Source: Winogradskyella eckloniae (GTDB taxonomy: Bacteria > Bacteroidota > Bacteroidia > Flavobacteriales > Flavobacteriaceae). Taken from it: DNA of 64,000 bases. Shown piece by piece: positions 17,057 to 26,745 of the stretch (position 1 is its first letter; the number at the start of each line of letters is the position of its first letter). The translations under genes and the position numbers were made by a program. Under the pieces are notes generated by a model. It saw only the letters and a list, made by a program, of their open reading frames with translations, did no database searches and had not been told where the DNA came from. The stretch lies in NCBI RefSeq assembly GCF_013249045.1, contig NZ_JABRWP010000008.1, positions 1 to 64,000 of the forward strand, read 5' to 3'.

Positions 17057-20000
17057 ATGAAAAAGAGCTATTCTATTATTTTCCTTTTATTTTCTTTCGT
17101 TTGTTTTGGACAACAAAAACAATTTATAATTAATTGGGATGGGTCAGTAACATTAGAAACAGCACAAAGTAAAATAGAAATCCCAAGTTTTGATGCTGAG
17201 CATTTAAATTATGACTCAGAAAATGGGCTTACATTTTTTGCACAATGGGATGCTAATTCCGGTGCTATTGATGACAACGCGGTAGAATTAGTAAATGTGG
17301 TTTATGAAACCATAGCTAAAAGTGAATTAAAAGATTTAGATCCCATACTTATACCGAGTAGTACTCAGCATAAATTATATAATACAAATGCTAGAGGTAA
17401 GCGAGCGCTTTATTTTGTTATGAGTCCTATTATTAAAGACAACGGATCTTATAAAAAAGTAAAATCCTTTACCTTATTATATAGTAATCTATCCGGACGA
17501 CTAAATAACAGTACAATGACAACCAACGAAATTACCAATTCTGTTTTAAGTACAGGTGATTGGTATCGTTTTTATATAGAAGCATCTGGTGTTTACAAGT
17601 TAACGAAGTCGTTTTTAAGTAGTTTAGGGATAAATACAAATTCTGTAGACCCAAGAACCATAAAGCTATTTGGTAATGGAGGGCGAATGTTGCCTTATGC
17701 TAATTCAGAAAATTATCCATTTGATGTTGTTGAAAACGCAATTAAGTTTGTTGGAGAAGCTGATGGTAATTTTGATAATGGTGATTTTATTCTTTTTTAT
17801 GGTGAAGGTCCTACGACCTATAATGAAGACAGTGATACTAATATAAATTTATATACAGATAAAACATACTATTATATTAATGTAGGATCTGGTACAGGTA
17901 AGCGTGTTGCATCTATGCCAGTTATTGAACAAGCATCAGATTTTGAAATTGATACCTTTCAGGATTATAAATTCTATGAAGTAGACGAAACTAATATTGC
18001 AAAAATTGGTAGACGATGGTTTGGTAATGAGTTTGATATTGAAAATCAACGCACCTATGAATTTGATTTTCCGAACTTAGTGACGAGTGAACCTGTGGCT
18101 TTAAAGGTGGCTTTAGGTTCTGTATCCGAAGTCCCAACAACGATGCAAATAAACGTTAACGGAAATCAAGTGGCTAACCTTGGATTAGGTACAATTACTG
18201 CTGGTTCTGTTTTAGGATCCGGAAACACATATACAGGTTCGGTTAATGTATCCTCAGATGAAGTTATTGTGTCATTAGATTATAATAATAGTGGTAATCC
18301 GTCATCAAATGCCTTTCTCGATTATATTAATATTGAAGCAACACGCCAATTAATTTATGAAGGCGATCAAATCGTTTTTAAAAATAAAGACGTTATAACG
18401 ACGCCTGGAATTGTACAATATAATATAGCCAATACAGATGGTTTAAGTGAAATTTGGGATATATCAGATCGCTTTAATGTTACAAACACTATAAATTCTG
18501 AAAATGCAAGTGCTATCAGTTTTAAAGCATTTTCTGGTGAAGAACGTCAGTATTTAGCTTTTTCTTATGCCAATACATTGTCCCCTTTAAAAGAGTCGAG
18601 AACTACGGTAGCGAATCAAAACTTAAAAGGCACTATATTTTATAATTCACAAGGCCAGTTTGAAGATGTTGATTATATCATTTTAGCACCTTCGCAGTTT
18701 TTAACTCAGGCAGAGCGTTTAGCTCAGATTAACAGAGATCAATATAATTTAAATGTCAAAGTGGTGGATTTGCAATTAATTTATAATGAATTTAGTACTG
18801 GTAGCCAAGATATAGCAGCGATAAGAAATTTTGTAAAGTATGTTTATGATAACGCAAGTACAGCAGAAAATAGATTAAAATATCTATGTTTATTTGGAGA
18901 CGGCTCCTATGATTATAAAAACCGTATAAGTAATAACACTAATTTGGTGCCATCTTGGTACACCACAAATAGTTATAGTCTTATTAATTCTTTTGTGTCT
19001 GATGATTTTTATACCATGATGGATGACCATGAAGGCACTATGGCAACAGGTGATAGAATGGATATTGCAGTAGGTAGAATAGTTGCAGAAGATGTGCAAC
19101 GTGCAACAGAAATGGTAGACAAGGTAAAGGCTTATTACCAGCCAGAATCTTTTGGTAATTGGAGAAATAATGTTGTACTAATCTCAGATGATGTAGATGT
19201 AGAATGGGAAAAACGTTTACAAGTAGCAACAGAAGAATTAGGGGTTACATTAGAAGAAGAAAAACCTTTTTTAAATGTCATAAAAATTCATTCAGATGCC
19301 TTTGAGCAAGAGTCATCCTCAGCAGGTGATAGATATCCATTAGTTAATGAAGCCATAAAGGATGCTATTGAAGTTGGTGCTTTGGTGGTAAATTACTTTG
19401 GCCATGGAGGCGAAGACGGTATCGCTCATGAACGCATCTTTGATAAGTTTGAATCACAAGAAGTAAATAATATCTGTAAATTTAATTTGTTCATTACAGT
19501 GACGTGTGAGTACACAAAGTTTGATGATCCAGAAAGAGATACAGCGGGTGAATTTATGTATTGGAACACCAATGGAGGATCAATAGCATTGATAACTACT
19601 ACAAGACAAATTATTGTTAACGTTGGTGAAGATTTTAATGCAGTCTTAGATGATTATCTGTATGCTTTTGGATCTAGTGATTATCCGTCTACTGCGGAAG
19701 CCGTTAGATTAACAAAAACAAATGCTACAATTGCAGGACAATCGCAAAAACGGTTAGTGTTTTATATTGGTGATCCTGCGATGAAATTGGGTTTTGGTCA
19801 GCCAGATATTAAACTCACAAAGATTAATGATGTAGATATTACACAAAGTGTAGAAACATTAAATGCTTTAGGTTACGCTAAGTTAACAGGTGAGGTTGTA
19901 GATAGTAATGGTAATGTATTGACTTCTTATAATGGTAAACTAACAGCTACGGTTTACGATAAATCCATAGCGCGAGAAACATTAGGTAATGATGGTATTA

Positions 20001-20962
20001 GAGAAGATTGCGATGAGAATGATGACCCAAATGATTGTGATTCAAATGGACAAAAATTAATTACGTTAGAATTTAATACCTTAGGAGAAGTGGTTTTTAA
20101 GGGACAAGCTAGTATAGAAAATGGCCTGTTTGAAATCGATTTTATAGTGCCAAGAGATATTGGTATTCCGGAGGGCAACGGAAAAGTGAGTTTTTATGCT
20201 GAAAACACAGCGCAAACTTCAGATAAATCAGGTGCTAATTTTGAAATAAAAATTGGTGGCATTAACGAAAACGCTGAAGAAGACAATGTTGGGCCTGTTA
20301 TTAATCTATTTATGAACGATGAAAACTTTGTTTCTGGAGGGATAACAAATGAGTCTCCAAATTTTTTAGTAAAGTTACAAGATGACAATGGTATTAATAC
20401 AGCAAGTGGTATTGGGCACGATATTACAGCAATATTAGATGGTGATGAAACCAACCCTATTGTTCTTAATAATTATTATCAGGCCAATGTAGATGATTAT
20501 ACAAATGGCACACTTACATACCCATTTAGAGATTTAGAGCCTGGTCTACATACATTATCGCTAAAAGCTTGGGATGTATATAATAATTCATCACTATCTG
20601 AAATTCAATTTACAGTATTCGATAAGGACGAAGAACTAGTCATTAATAATGTATTAAATTATCCGAATCCTTTTGTGAGCTATACAGAGTTTTGGTTTAA
20701 TCATAATAGTTCTGAGCCCTTAGATATTTCGGTACAAATTTTTACTGTGTCAGGTAAATTGGTAAGAACCTTAAATGGACAAACAAGCGCAGATGAGTGT
20801 TGTAAAAGTGGTGTGTCATCTTTATCTAGAAGTATAGTTTGGGATGGTAGAGATGATTTTGGTGAAAAAATTGGAAAAGGTGTCTATGTCTATAAACTAA
20901 AAGTGAAATCTGATCGTTTAAATAAACAAGTAGAGAAAATTCAAAAACTAGTGATCCTATAA
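17057..20962 (+). CDS. porU: Type IX secretion system sortase PorU
   Basis: Outer-membrane C25 (gingipain-like) peptidase that removes C-terminal domains of T9SS cargo and attaches the cargo to the surface. There is a signal peptide (KKSYSIIFLLFSFVCFG, then QQK). The catalytic His is at about residue 783 in YFGHGGEDG and the catalytic Cys at about 817 in ITVTCEYTKFDDPE, both preceded by the caspase-like core (LCLFGDGSYDYK, DDFYTMMD, VGRIVAEDV). The C-terminus is itself a T9SS-type domain with YPNPF, IFTVSGKLVRTL and GKGVYVYKLKV. At 1301 residues it is somewhat longer than the Porphyromonas protein. It is divergent from gldJ and followed by porV. Confidence 0.95.
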   Translation: MKKSYSIIFLLFSFVCFGQQKQFIINWDGSVTLETAQSKIEIPSFDAEHLNYDSENGLTFFAQWDANSGAIDDNAVELVNVVYETIAKSELKDLDPILIPSSTQHKLYNTNARGKRALYFVMSPIIKDNGSYKKVKSFTLLYSNLSGRLNNSTMTTNEITNSVLSTGDWYRFYIEASGVYKLTKSFLSSLGINTNSVDPRTIKLFGNGGRMLPYANSENYPFDVVENAIKFVGEADGNFDNGDFILFYGEGPTTYNEDSDTNINLYTDKTYYYINVGSGTGKRVASMPVIEQASDFEIDTFQDYKFYEVDETNIAKIGRRWFGNEFDIENQRTYEFDFPNLVTSEPVALKVALGSVSEVPTTMQINVNGNQVANLGLGTITAGSVLGSGNTYTGSVNVSSDEVIVSLDYNNSGNPSSNAFLDYINIEATRQLIYEGDQIVFKNKDVITTPGIVQYNIANTDGLSEIWDISDRFNVTNTINSENASAISFKAFSGEERQYLAFSYANTLSPLKESRTTVANQNLKGTIFYNSQGQFEDVDYIILAPSQFLTQAERLAQINRDQYNLNVKVVDLQLIYNEFSTGSQDIAAIRNFVKYVYDNASTAENRLKYLCLFGDGSYDYKNRISNNTNLVPSWYTTNSYSLINSFVSDDFYTMMDDHEGTMATGDRMDIAVGRIVAEDVQRATEMVDKVKAYYQPESFGNWRNNVVLISDDVDVEWEKRLQVATEELGVTLEEEKPFLNVIKIHSDAFEQESSSAGDRYPLVNEAIKDAIEVGALVVNYFGHGGEDGIAHERIFDKFESQEVNNICKFNLFITVTCEYTKFDDPERDTAGEFMYWNTNGGSIALITTTRQIIVNVGEDFNAVLDDYLYAFGSSDYPSTAEAVRLTKTNATIAGQSQKRLVFYIGDPAMKLGFGQPDIKLTKINDVDITQSVETLNALGYAKLTGEVVDSNGNVLTSYNGKLTATVYDKSIARETLGNDGIREDCDENDDPNDCDSNGQKLITLEFNTLGEVVFKGQASIENGLFEIDFIVPRDIGIPEGNGKVSFYAENTAQTSDKSGANFEIKIGGINENAEEDNVGPVINLFMNDENFVSGGITNESPNFLVKLQDDNGINTASGIGHDITAILDGDETNPIVLNNYYQANVDDYTNGTLTYPFRDLEPGLHTLSLKAWDVYNNSSLSEIQFTVFDKDEELVINNVLNYPNPFVSYTEFWFNHNSSEPLDISVQIFTVSGKLVRTLNGQTSADECCKSGVSSLSRSIVWDGRDDFGEKIGKGVYVYKLKVKSDRLNKQVEKIQKLVIL

Positions 20963-21043
20963 CGCTATAATGTAGTTTTTAGGTAAAACATCGATAATTT
21001 GAAGCAAAAACATAAACTTTAAATTACTTCTTAAATAAAAAAT

Positions 21044-21051
21044 TATATTTG
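21044..21051 (+). promoter_or_regulatory. -7 promoter box before porV
   Basis: TATATTTG is a perfect TAnnTTTG box 50 bp before the porV ATG and 82 bp after the porU stop. porV can therefore be transcribed separately from porU. Confidence 0.5.
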
Positions 21052-21100
21052 CTAACGAATTAATATAAAACGCATGGTATTAATTCTTATTAAAATAAAC

Positions 21101-22363
21101 ATGAAAAAATATATCTTATCCCTTTTTGCTTTAACTATAATTAGTTCAGTCTTTGGGCAAGTAGAAACAACAGAAATAGTTCCTAGTACATCAGATACTA
21201 GAGTAATAACAACAGGTTTACCATTTATGCTAATATCACCAGATGCCAGATCGGCATCCTTAGGCGATATGGGAGTTGCAACTTCAGTAGATGGTTTTTC
21301 ACAACAATACAATCCGGCTAAATATGCTTTTTCTGAGGCTAAACAAGGGGCGAGTTTAAGTTATACGCCATATTTAACGCGTTTAGTTAATGATATCTCA
21401 TTAAGTTATGTCACTTATTTTAATAGATTAAGTGATGTAAGTGCCTTCTCAGCAGGATTAAAATATTTTTCACTTGGAGAAATCGTATTAACGCAAGATG
21501 CTACATCGCCTGGTGTTGCTGTAAAACCTAATGAATTTGCTGTAGATGCGGCATATTCATTAAGATTAAGTGAGCAGTTTTCAATGGCTGTTGCATTGCG
21601 TTATATGCACTCGGCATTAAGACTAAATCAAACCGATCCTAATGCAAATCCAGGAAATACATTTGGTGCAGATATTACAGGTTACTATCAAAGTGAAGAA
21701 GAAGCATACAATGATTTTAATGGACGTTGGAGACTAGGTTTTGCGATTCAAAATTTGGGGCCAAGATTTAAATATGATGATGGTGGCCAAGAAGTGTTTC
21801 AACCAACAAACTTAAGGTTAGGTGCTGGTTTTGATTTTATATTTGATCAATACAATAAGTTGGCAGTTACTGCAGAAGTGACAAAATATTTAGTACCAAC
21901 ACCACCAGTCTACGGTGATAAAATTGTGTTTACGGATGTAAATGATGATGGTGTGTTTGATGAAGGTGATGGAGATTTTCAAACTGAAGACCAAATTGCA
22001 GCTTCAGAATATGATGTTATTGTTGATGGTCAAAGTAATGATGTCAGTTTCTTGAGTGGAGTTTTTCAGTCGTTTGGTGACGCGCCAGGAGGATTTAGTG
22101 AAGAATTAAGAGAATTTACATGGGCATTAGGAGCAGAATATACGTATCAAGATAACTTTTCATTTAGAGGCGGTTATTTTAATGAAGCAGATGATAAAGG
22201 TGCACGTAAGTTTTTTGCAATGGGAGCAGGTTTTAAATATACAACCATCAATGTGGATTTGTCTTATTTATTTTCGGCATCAAAAATTCAAAGCCCATTA
22301 GAAAATACATTACGATTTTCGCTGACGTTTAATTTTGGTGCAAATGAATATAATGAATATTAG
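21101..22363 (+). CDS. porV: Type IX secretion system outer-membrane protein PorV
   Basis: Outer-membrane beta-barrel shuttle of the T9SS (LptO/PorV) that carries cargo from the translocon to PorU. The signal peptide KKYILSLFALTIISSVFG precedes QVETTE. The family opening LPFMLISPDARSASLGDMG and QQYNPAKYAF follow, and the end has RGGYFNEADDKGARKFFAMG and FSLTFNFG. The start at ATG 21101 was chosen instead of the upstream ATG 21074 because it places the signal peptide directly at the N-terminus (420 residues). It lies behind porU and ends before a terminator. Confidence 0.95.
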   Translation: MKKYILSLFALTIISSVFGQVETTEIVPSTSDTRVITTGLPFMLISPDARSASLGDMGVATSVDGFSQQYNPAKYAFSEAKQGASLSYTPYLTRLVNDISLSYVTYFNRLSDVSAFSAGLKYFSLGEIVLTQDATSPGVAVKPNEFAVDAAYSLRLSEQFSMAVALRYMHSALRLNQTDPNANPGNTFGADITGYYQSEEEAYNDFNGRWRLGFAIQNLGPRFKYDDGGQEVFQPTNLRLGAGFDFIFDQYNKLAVTAEVTKYLVPTPPVYGDKIVFTDVNDDGVFDEGDGDFQTEDQIAASEYDVIVDGQSNDVSFLSGVFQSFGDAPGGFSEELREFTWALGAEYTYQDNFSFRGGYFNEADDKGARKFFAMGAGFKYTTINVDLSYLFSASKIQSPLENTLRFSLTFNFGANEYNEY

Positions 22364-22390
22364 TAAATTATAACTAAATTTAGATTTTTA

Positions 22391-22424
22391 AAAAGACTAT
22401 TGTTTACTAAGCAATAGTTTTTTT
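22391..22424 (+). terminator. Intrinsic terminator after porV
   Basis: ACTATTG pairs with CAATAGT around a 9-base loop, flanked by an A run and followed by seven T. It lies about 30 bp after the porV stop. Confidence 0.8.
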
Positions 22425-22446
22425 GTCTCATTTAAATCGTAAATAT

Positions 22447-22929
22447 ATGAAGGAAGTAAAAATAGAAACTACATTAGAAATCTATGATGATTATAATGAA
22501 CTTCCTCAATCAATCCAAGCATTAATGCAATCTGCAATAGACGCTAGAAATAATGCTTATGCGCCATATTCAAAGTTTAATGTTGGAGCGGCAATTTTAC
22601 TAGATAATAACGAAGTCGTTATAGGAAGTAATCAAGAAAATGCATGTTATCCATCTGGTTTGTGTGCAGAACGAACTGCGATTTATTATGCAGGCGCCAA
22701 ATATCCAGAAGCCAAAATTTTAAAAATGGCAATTACGGCTTCGTCACAAAATCAAGTAACAGACCAACCCATTCCACCATGTGGTTCATGTAGGCAATCA
22801 ATAGCCGAATATGAAATAAAACAAGATTTACAAATCGAAATTTATTTTATGGGAGCAAAAGGTAAGGTTGTAAAATCACATTCATTAGCCAATTTATTGC
22901 CACTTCTTTTTGAAAATTCAGTATTATAA
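22447..22929 (+). CDS. cdd: Cytidine deaminase
   Basis: Zinc enzyme of pyrimidine salvage that turns cytidine and deoxycytidine into uridine forms. The active-site motif CYPSGLCAERTAIYYAG contains the catalytic CAE, and the second zinc motif is PIPPCGSCRQSIAEY. At 160 residues it is the usual homotetramer type with a short N-terminal extension. The start at ATG 22447 was chosen; an upstream in-frame TTG at 22423 lies in the porV terminator. Single gene. Confidence 0.95.
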   Translation: MKEVKIETTLEIYDDYNELPQSIQALMQSAIDARNNAYAPYSKFNVGAAILLDNNEVVIGSNQENACYPSGLCAERTAIYYAGAKYPEAKILKMAITASSQNQVTDQPIPPCGSCRQSIAEYEIKQDLQIEIYFMGAKGKVVKSHSLANLLPLLFENSVL

Positions 22930-23004
22930 CTGTTTTGTTACATTTTATTCATTAATCTGTTGTTTTTTTATTAGATACTACTTCTTAATTATTTTCTAAA
23001 GTGT

Positions 23005-23012
23005 TATTTTTG
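23005..23012 (+). promoter_or_regulatory. -7 promoter box before pdhA
   Basis: TATTTTTG fits TAnnTTTG and lies 29 bp before the pdhA ATG. A -33 TTG is not obvious. Confidence 0.45.
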
Positions 23013-23041
23013 TTAAACTATTTAATGAACGTATTAAGAAA

Positions 23042-24043
23042 ATGCAAAAAATAACTAAAGAGGTTTACCTAAAGTGGTACGAGGACATGCTGTTCTGGCG
23101 AAAGTTTGAAGACAAACTTGCCGCAGTTTATATTCAACAAAAAGTTAGAGGGTTTCTACATTTATATAATGGACAAGAAGCTGTTTTGGCAGGTGCTTTG
23201 CATGCTATGGACCTAACTAAAGATAAGATGATTACGGCTTACCGAAATCACGTTCAGCCAATTGGTATGGGTGTGGATCCTAAACGTGTCATGGCAGAAT
23301 TGTTTGGTAAAGCAACAGGAACATCTCAAGGTCTTGGTGGATCCATGCATATTTTTTCAAAAGAACACCGTTTTTATGGAGGTCACGGAATTGTTGGTGG
23401 TCAAATTCCATTAGGAGCAGGTATTGCTTTTGGAGATAAATACCATGATGTAGATGGTGTAACCATTTGCTGTTTTGGAGATGGTGCTGCAAGACAAGGA
23501 TCATTACATGAGACGTTTAACTTAGCTATGCTATGGAATTTGCCTGTAGTCTTTGTTTGTGAAAACAATGGTTACGCAATGGGAACTTCTGTTGAGCGTA
23601 CAGCCAATCATACAGATGTATGGAAGTTAGGTTTAGGATATGAAATGCCTTGTGGACCTGTTGATGGTATGAATCCTATAAAAGTAGCCGAAGCATTTGA
23701 TGAAGCAATTACACGTGCAAGAACTGGTGGTGGACCAACATTTTTAGAGGTGAAAACATACCGTTATAGAGGTCACTCAATGTCTGATGCGCAGCATTAC
23801 AGAACAAAAGAAGAAGTAGAAGAGTACAAGAAAATAGATCCTATTACACAAGTAAAAGATATTATTCTTGAGAAGAAATATGCTACAGAAGCAGATCTTA
23901 AAGTAATTGATAAACGCGTTAAGGACTTAGTTTCTGAATGTGAGAAATTTGCTGATGAATCTCCATATCCAGACAAAAACGTTATGTATGATGTCGTTTA
24001 CGAACAAGAAGATTATCCATTTATAGACCACAAAATTAAGTAA
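23042..24043 (+). CDS. pdhA: Pyruvate dehydrogenase E1 component, alpha subunit
   Basis: Thiamine-diphosphate subunit of the alpha2beta2-type E1 that decarboxylates pyruvate. The ThDP/metal motif starts at GDGAARQG and ends at ENNGYAMGTS. GGSMHIFSKEHRFYGGHGIVG and TYRYRGHSMSDAQHYRTKEE (phosphorylation-loop region) are typical of E1 alpha. The 333 residues are complete. The E2 gene follows 3 bp later, so the two form an operon. The E1 beta gene is not here and must be elsewhere, as is E3. Confidence 0.95.
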   Translation: MQKITKEVYLKWYEDMLFWRKFEDKLAAVYIQQKVRGFLHLYNGQEAVLAGALHAMDLTKDKMITAYRNHVQPIGMGVDPKRVMAELFGKATGTSQGLGGSMHIFSKEHRFYGGHGIVGGQIPLGAGIAFGDKYHDVDGVTICCFGDGAARQGSLHETFNLAMLWNLPVVFVCENNGYAMGTSVERTANHTDVWKLGLGYEMPCGPVDGMNPIKVAEAFDEAITRARTGGGPTFLEVKTYRYRGHSMSDAQHYRTKEEVEEYKKIDPITQVKDIILEKKYATEADLKVIDKRVKDLVSECEKFADESPYPDKNVMYDVVYEQEDYPFIDHKIK

Positions 24044-24046
24044 GCT

Positions 24047-25666
24047 ATGGCAGAAGTAATTAATATGCCGCGTTTAAGCGACACGATGGAAGAAGGCACT
24101 GTGGCTTCTTGGTTAAAAAACGTAGGCGATAAAGTAGAAGAAGGTGATATTTTAGCAGAAATAGAAACTGATAAAGCTACCATGGAATTTGAATCTTTTA
24201 ATGAAGGGACTTTACTTCATATTGGAATTCAAGAAGGTGAAACCGCAAAAGTAGATACACTTTTAGCTATTATTGGAGAAGAAGGTGAAGATATCTCTAG
24301 TTATTTAAGCGGAAGTGCTGAGGTAGCAACTTCAGATGCAGTTGTTGATACTGCGGACGAGCAAAATGATATTTCTGATGTAGATTTTGATGCAAAGCAA
24401 GAATTGCCAGAAGGTGTCATCGTTGTTACAATGCCACGTTTAAGTGATACAATGGAAGAAGGTACTGTGGCAACATGGTTAAAGAAAGTAGGTGAGAACG
24501 TTGATGAAGGTGATATTTTAGCAGAAATAGAAACCGATAAAGCGACAATGGAATTTGAGTCTTTTCAATCGGGTACGTTGTTGCATGTAGGCTTAAATGA
24601 AGGCGAATCTGCAAAAGTAGATTCATTACTTGCTATTATTGGCCCTAAAGGAACAGATGTTTCTGACATCGCTAAAAACTTTAAGTCTGGAGGTGGTGAG
24701 GCAAAGAAAGACACACCTAAACCAGAAGTGAAGACGGAAGCTCCAAAGGCTGCTCCTAAAAAAGTAGAAGCTAAAAAAGAAGCTCCAAAATCATCAAATA
24801 CAACTACAGGAGGACGTGTTTTTGCATCGCCATTAGCTAAGAAAATGGCAGATGAAAAAGGCATTAATTTGGCTCAAGTAAGTGGATCTGGAGAAAATGG
24901 TAGAATTGTAAAGAAAGATATAGAAAACTTTACACCTTCAGCTCAAGGTGCTTCAGTTGGTAAATTTGTACCAACAGGTCAAGAAGATTTTGACGAAGTA
25001 CCAAACTCAAATATGCGTAAAGCCATAGCTAAGAATTTAGCTAAATCTAAATTTACAGCACCACATTATTATTTAAATGTGGAGTTTGATATGGAGAACG
25101 CAATTGCATTTAGAAAGCAGTATAATTCTGTGCCAGATGTAAAAATATCTTATAATGATATCGTTGTAAAAGCTTGTGCTTTAGCCTTAAAACAGCATCC
25201 ACAAGTTAATTCGCAATGGTTTGATGATAGAATGCAATTAAATAATCATGTACACATTGGTGTTGCCGTTGCTGTACCAGATGGTTTATTAGTACCTGTA
25301 GTTAAATTTGCTAATGAGCAAAGTTTAACACAAATTGGTGCTGCAGTAAGAGATTTTGCAGGTAAAGCAAGAAACAAGAAACTGGCTTTAGATGAAATGG
25401 AAGGTAGTACATTTACTATTTCTAACTTAGGAATGTTTGGTATAGATAGTTTTACTTCAATTATCAATCAGCCAAATTCAGCGATTTTATCTGTTGGAAA
25501 TATTGTAGAAAAACCAGTGGTTAAAGATGGACAAATTGTAGTAGGTAACACTATGAAATTATGTTTAGCATGTGATCACAGAACAGTAGATGGTGCTACA
25601 GGAGCACAATTCCTTCAAACTTTGAAAGGATATATTGAAAATCCTGTAACAATGTTAGTGTCTTAA
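24047..25666 (+). CDS. pdhC: Pyruvate dehydrogenase E2 (dihydrolipoamide acetyltransferase)
   Basis: Core acetyltransferase of the pyruvate dehydrogenase complex. There are two lipoyl domains: each has the site ETDKATMEFES, with the lipoylated lysines at about residues 43 and 165. After an Ala/Pro/Lys-rich linker (about 215-258) comes the E1/E3-binding domain (ASPLAKKMADEKGINL to GRIVKKDIE, about 262-297). The catalytic domain follows with NLGMFGIDSFTSIINQP and the active-site DHRTVDGATGAQFLQ near the end. The two lipoyl domains are near-copies of each other, a normal internal duplication. It is co-transcribed with pdhA. Confidence 0.96.
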   Translation: MAEVINMPRLSDTMEEGTVASWLKNVGDKVEEGDILAEIETDKATMEFESFNEGTLLHIGIQEGETAKVDTLLAIIGEEGEDISSYLSGSAEVATSDAVVDTADEQNDISDVDFDAKQELPEGVIVVTMPRLSDTMEEGTVATWLKKVGENVDEGDILAEIETDKATMEFESFQSGTLLHVGLNEGESAKVDSLLAIIGPKGTDVSDIAKNFKSGGGEAKKDTPKPEVKTEAPKAAPKKVEAKKEAPKSSNTTTGGRVFASPLAKKMADEKGINLAQVSGSGENGRIVKKDIENFTPSAQGASVGKFVPTGQEDFDEVPNSNMRKAIAKNLAKSKFTAPHYYLNVEFDMENAIAFRKQYNSVPDVKISYNDIVVKACALALKQHPQVNSQWFDDRMQLNNHVHIGVAVAVPDGLLVPVVKFANEQSLTQIGAAVRDFAGKARNKKLALDEMEGSTFTISNLGMFGIDSFTSIINQPNSAILSVGNIVEKPVVKDGQIVVGNTMKLCLACDHRTVDGATGAQFLQTLKGYIENPVTMLVS

Positions 25667-25674
25667 ATAAGGAT

Positions 25675-25744
25675 ATTCTGAACGTGTTTCAGAATCTTTA
25701 AAATATAATCCTGATTTGATAATTTTTCAAATCAGGATTTTTTT
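25675..25744 (+). terminator. Two-hairpin terminator after pdhC
   Basis: A first hairpin, ATTCTGAA-CGTG-TTCAGAAT (about 25675-25695), begins 8 bp after the stop. A second, stronger one follows: AATCCTGATTTGA (25707-25719) with TCAAATCAGGATT (25727-25739) and a T run. The second is the terminator proper. Confidence 0.85.
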
Positions 25745-25767
25745 ATCTTTAAACTCAAATATATATT

Positions 25768-26745
25768 ATGAGGAAAATAGTGTCATTATTGATTATTGTG
25801 TTGGTTGCCTCTTGTGCTTATCATACAAAAGGTGCTGATGGAAAATCAGGAAAAGATGGTGAAACCGTAAAACCTGTGATTACTCAAGAAGCCATTAAGG
25901 CCAGTATGGAGTATTTGGCTTCAGATGACTTAAATGGACGAGCAACAGGAAGTGTAGGTATAGAAAAAGCGGCTGTTTTTATTGAAACATATTTAAAAAC
26001 GAATAACATTACACCATACTTTGAAACCTATAGAGACTCTTTTAAATTAAACGATTTAGACGGTTACAACATTGTTGGTATGGTTGAAGGTAATGATCCA
26101 AAATTAAAAGATGAATTTATTATTCTCGGAGGACATTACGATCATATTGGTAAAGGGAAAATTGTTGAAGGAGATTCTATCGCTAATGGAGCCAATGATG
26201 ATGCTTCTGGTACTATAGCAGCTATGGAATTTGGTAAGTACTTTGCCCAATCAAAAACAAATAAGAGAAGTATCTTAATAACGCTTTATGATGCAGAGGA
26301 AATGGGATTAAAAGGTTCTGCTCATTTGGCTGCTAAATTAAATGAAAAGGGAATTAATGCTTATACCATGATTAATTTTGAAATGATTGGTGTGCCAAGA
26401 GCACAAGATAAGACAATGGCATATATGAGTGGATTTGAACGTTCAAATTTTGCGGAAACTTTAAATAGGTATGCTGGTAAAGAGGTGATTGGTTTTTTTC
26501 CGAAGGCAAAAGGATTTAATTTATTTATGAGGTCTGATAATTTTCCATTTTATGAGGAATTGAATATACCTGCACATGCTATATCTACCTTTGATTTTTC
26601 AAATTTTGATTACTATCATCATGTCGATGACGAAGCCGATAAAATGGATTATGCACATATGGTAAATTTTATAGAAAAAATGATTCCGGCTTTAGAAGGA
26701 ATGATGAATGCGCCAACAAAAGAAGTGATATTAAAAGATGAGTAA
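25768..26745 (+). CDS. M28-family zinc peptidase lipoprotein
   Basis: Probable envelope-bound aminopeptidase. The N-terminus RKIVSLLIIVLVASC is a lipoprotein signal with Cys near residue 16. The M28 zinc-site segments are GGHYDHIGKG, NGANDDASGTIAAMEF, YDAEEMGLKGSAHLA and, near the end, the ligand His in FDYYHHVDDEADKM. The 325 residues are the usual size of a catalytic domain alone. The next gene (SDR) starts inside its last codons, an 8-bp overlap, so they are one operon. Substrate unknown. Confidence 0.9.
   Translation: MRKIVSLLIIVLVASCAYHTKGADGKSGKDGETVKPVITQEAIKASMEYLASDDLNGRATGSVGIEKAAVFIETYLKTNNITPYFETYRDSFKLNDLDGYNIVGMVEGNDPKLKDEFIILGGHYDHIGKGKIVEGDSIANGANDDASGTIAAMEFGKYFAQSKTNKRSILITLYDAEEMGLKGSAHLAAKLNEKGINAYTMINFEMIGVPRAQDKTMAYMSGFERSNFAETLNRYAGKEVIGFFPKAKGFNLFMRSDNFPFYEELNIPAHAISTFDFSNFDYYHHVDDEADKMDYAHMVNFIEKMIPALEGMMNAPTKEVILKDE

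Noticed and set aside
19954..20454. Minus-strand reading frames opposite porU
   Set aside because: They are antisense shadows of a confirmed gene without start signals or known domains.
24047..24700. Near-identical repeat inside pdhC as a sequence artefact
   Set aside because: It is the two lipoyl domains, a normal feature of E2 proteins.
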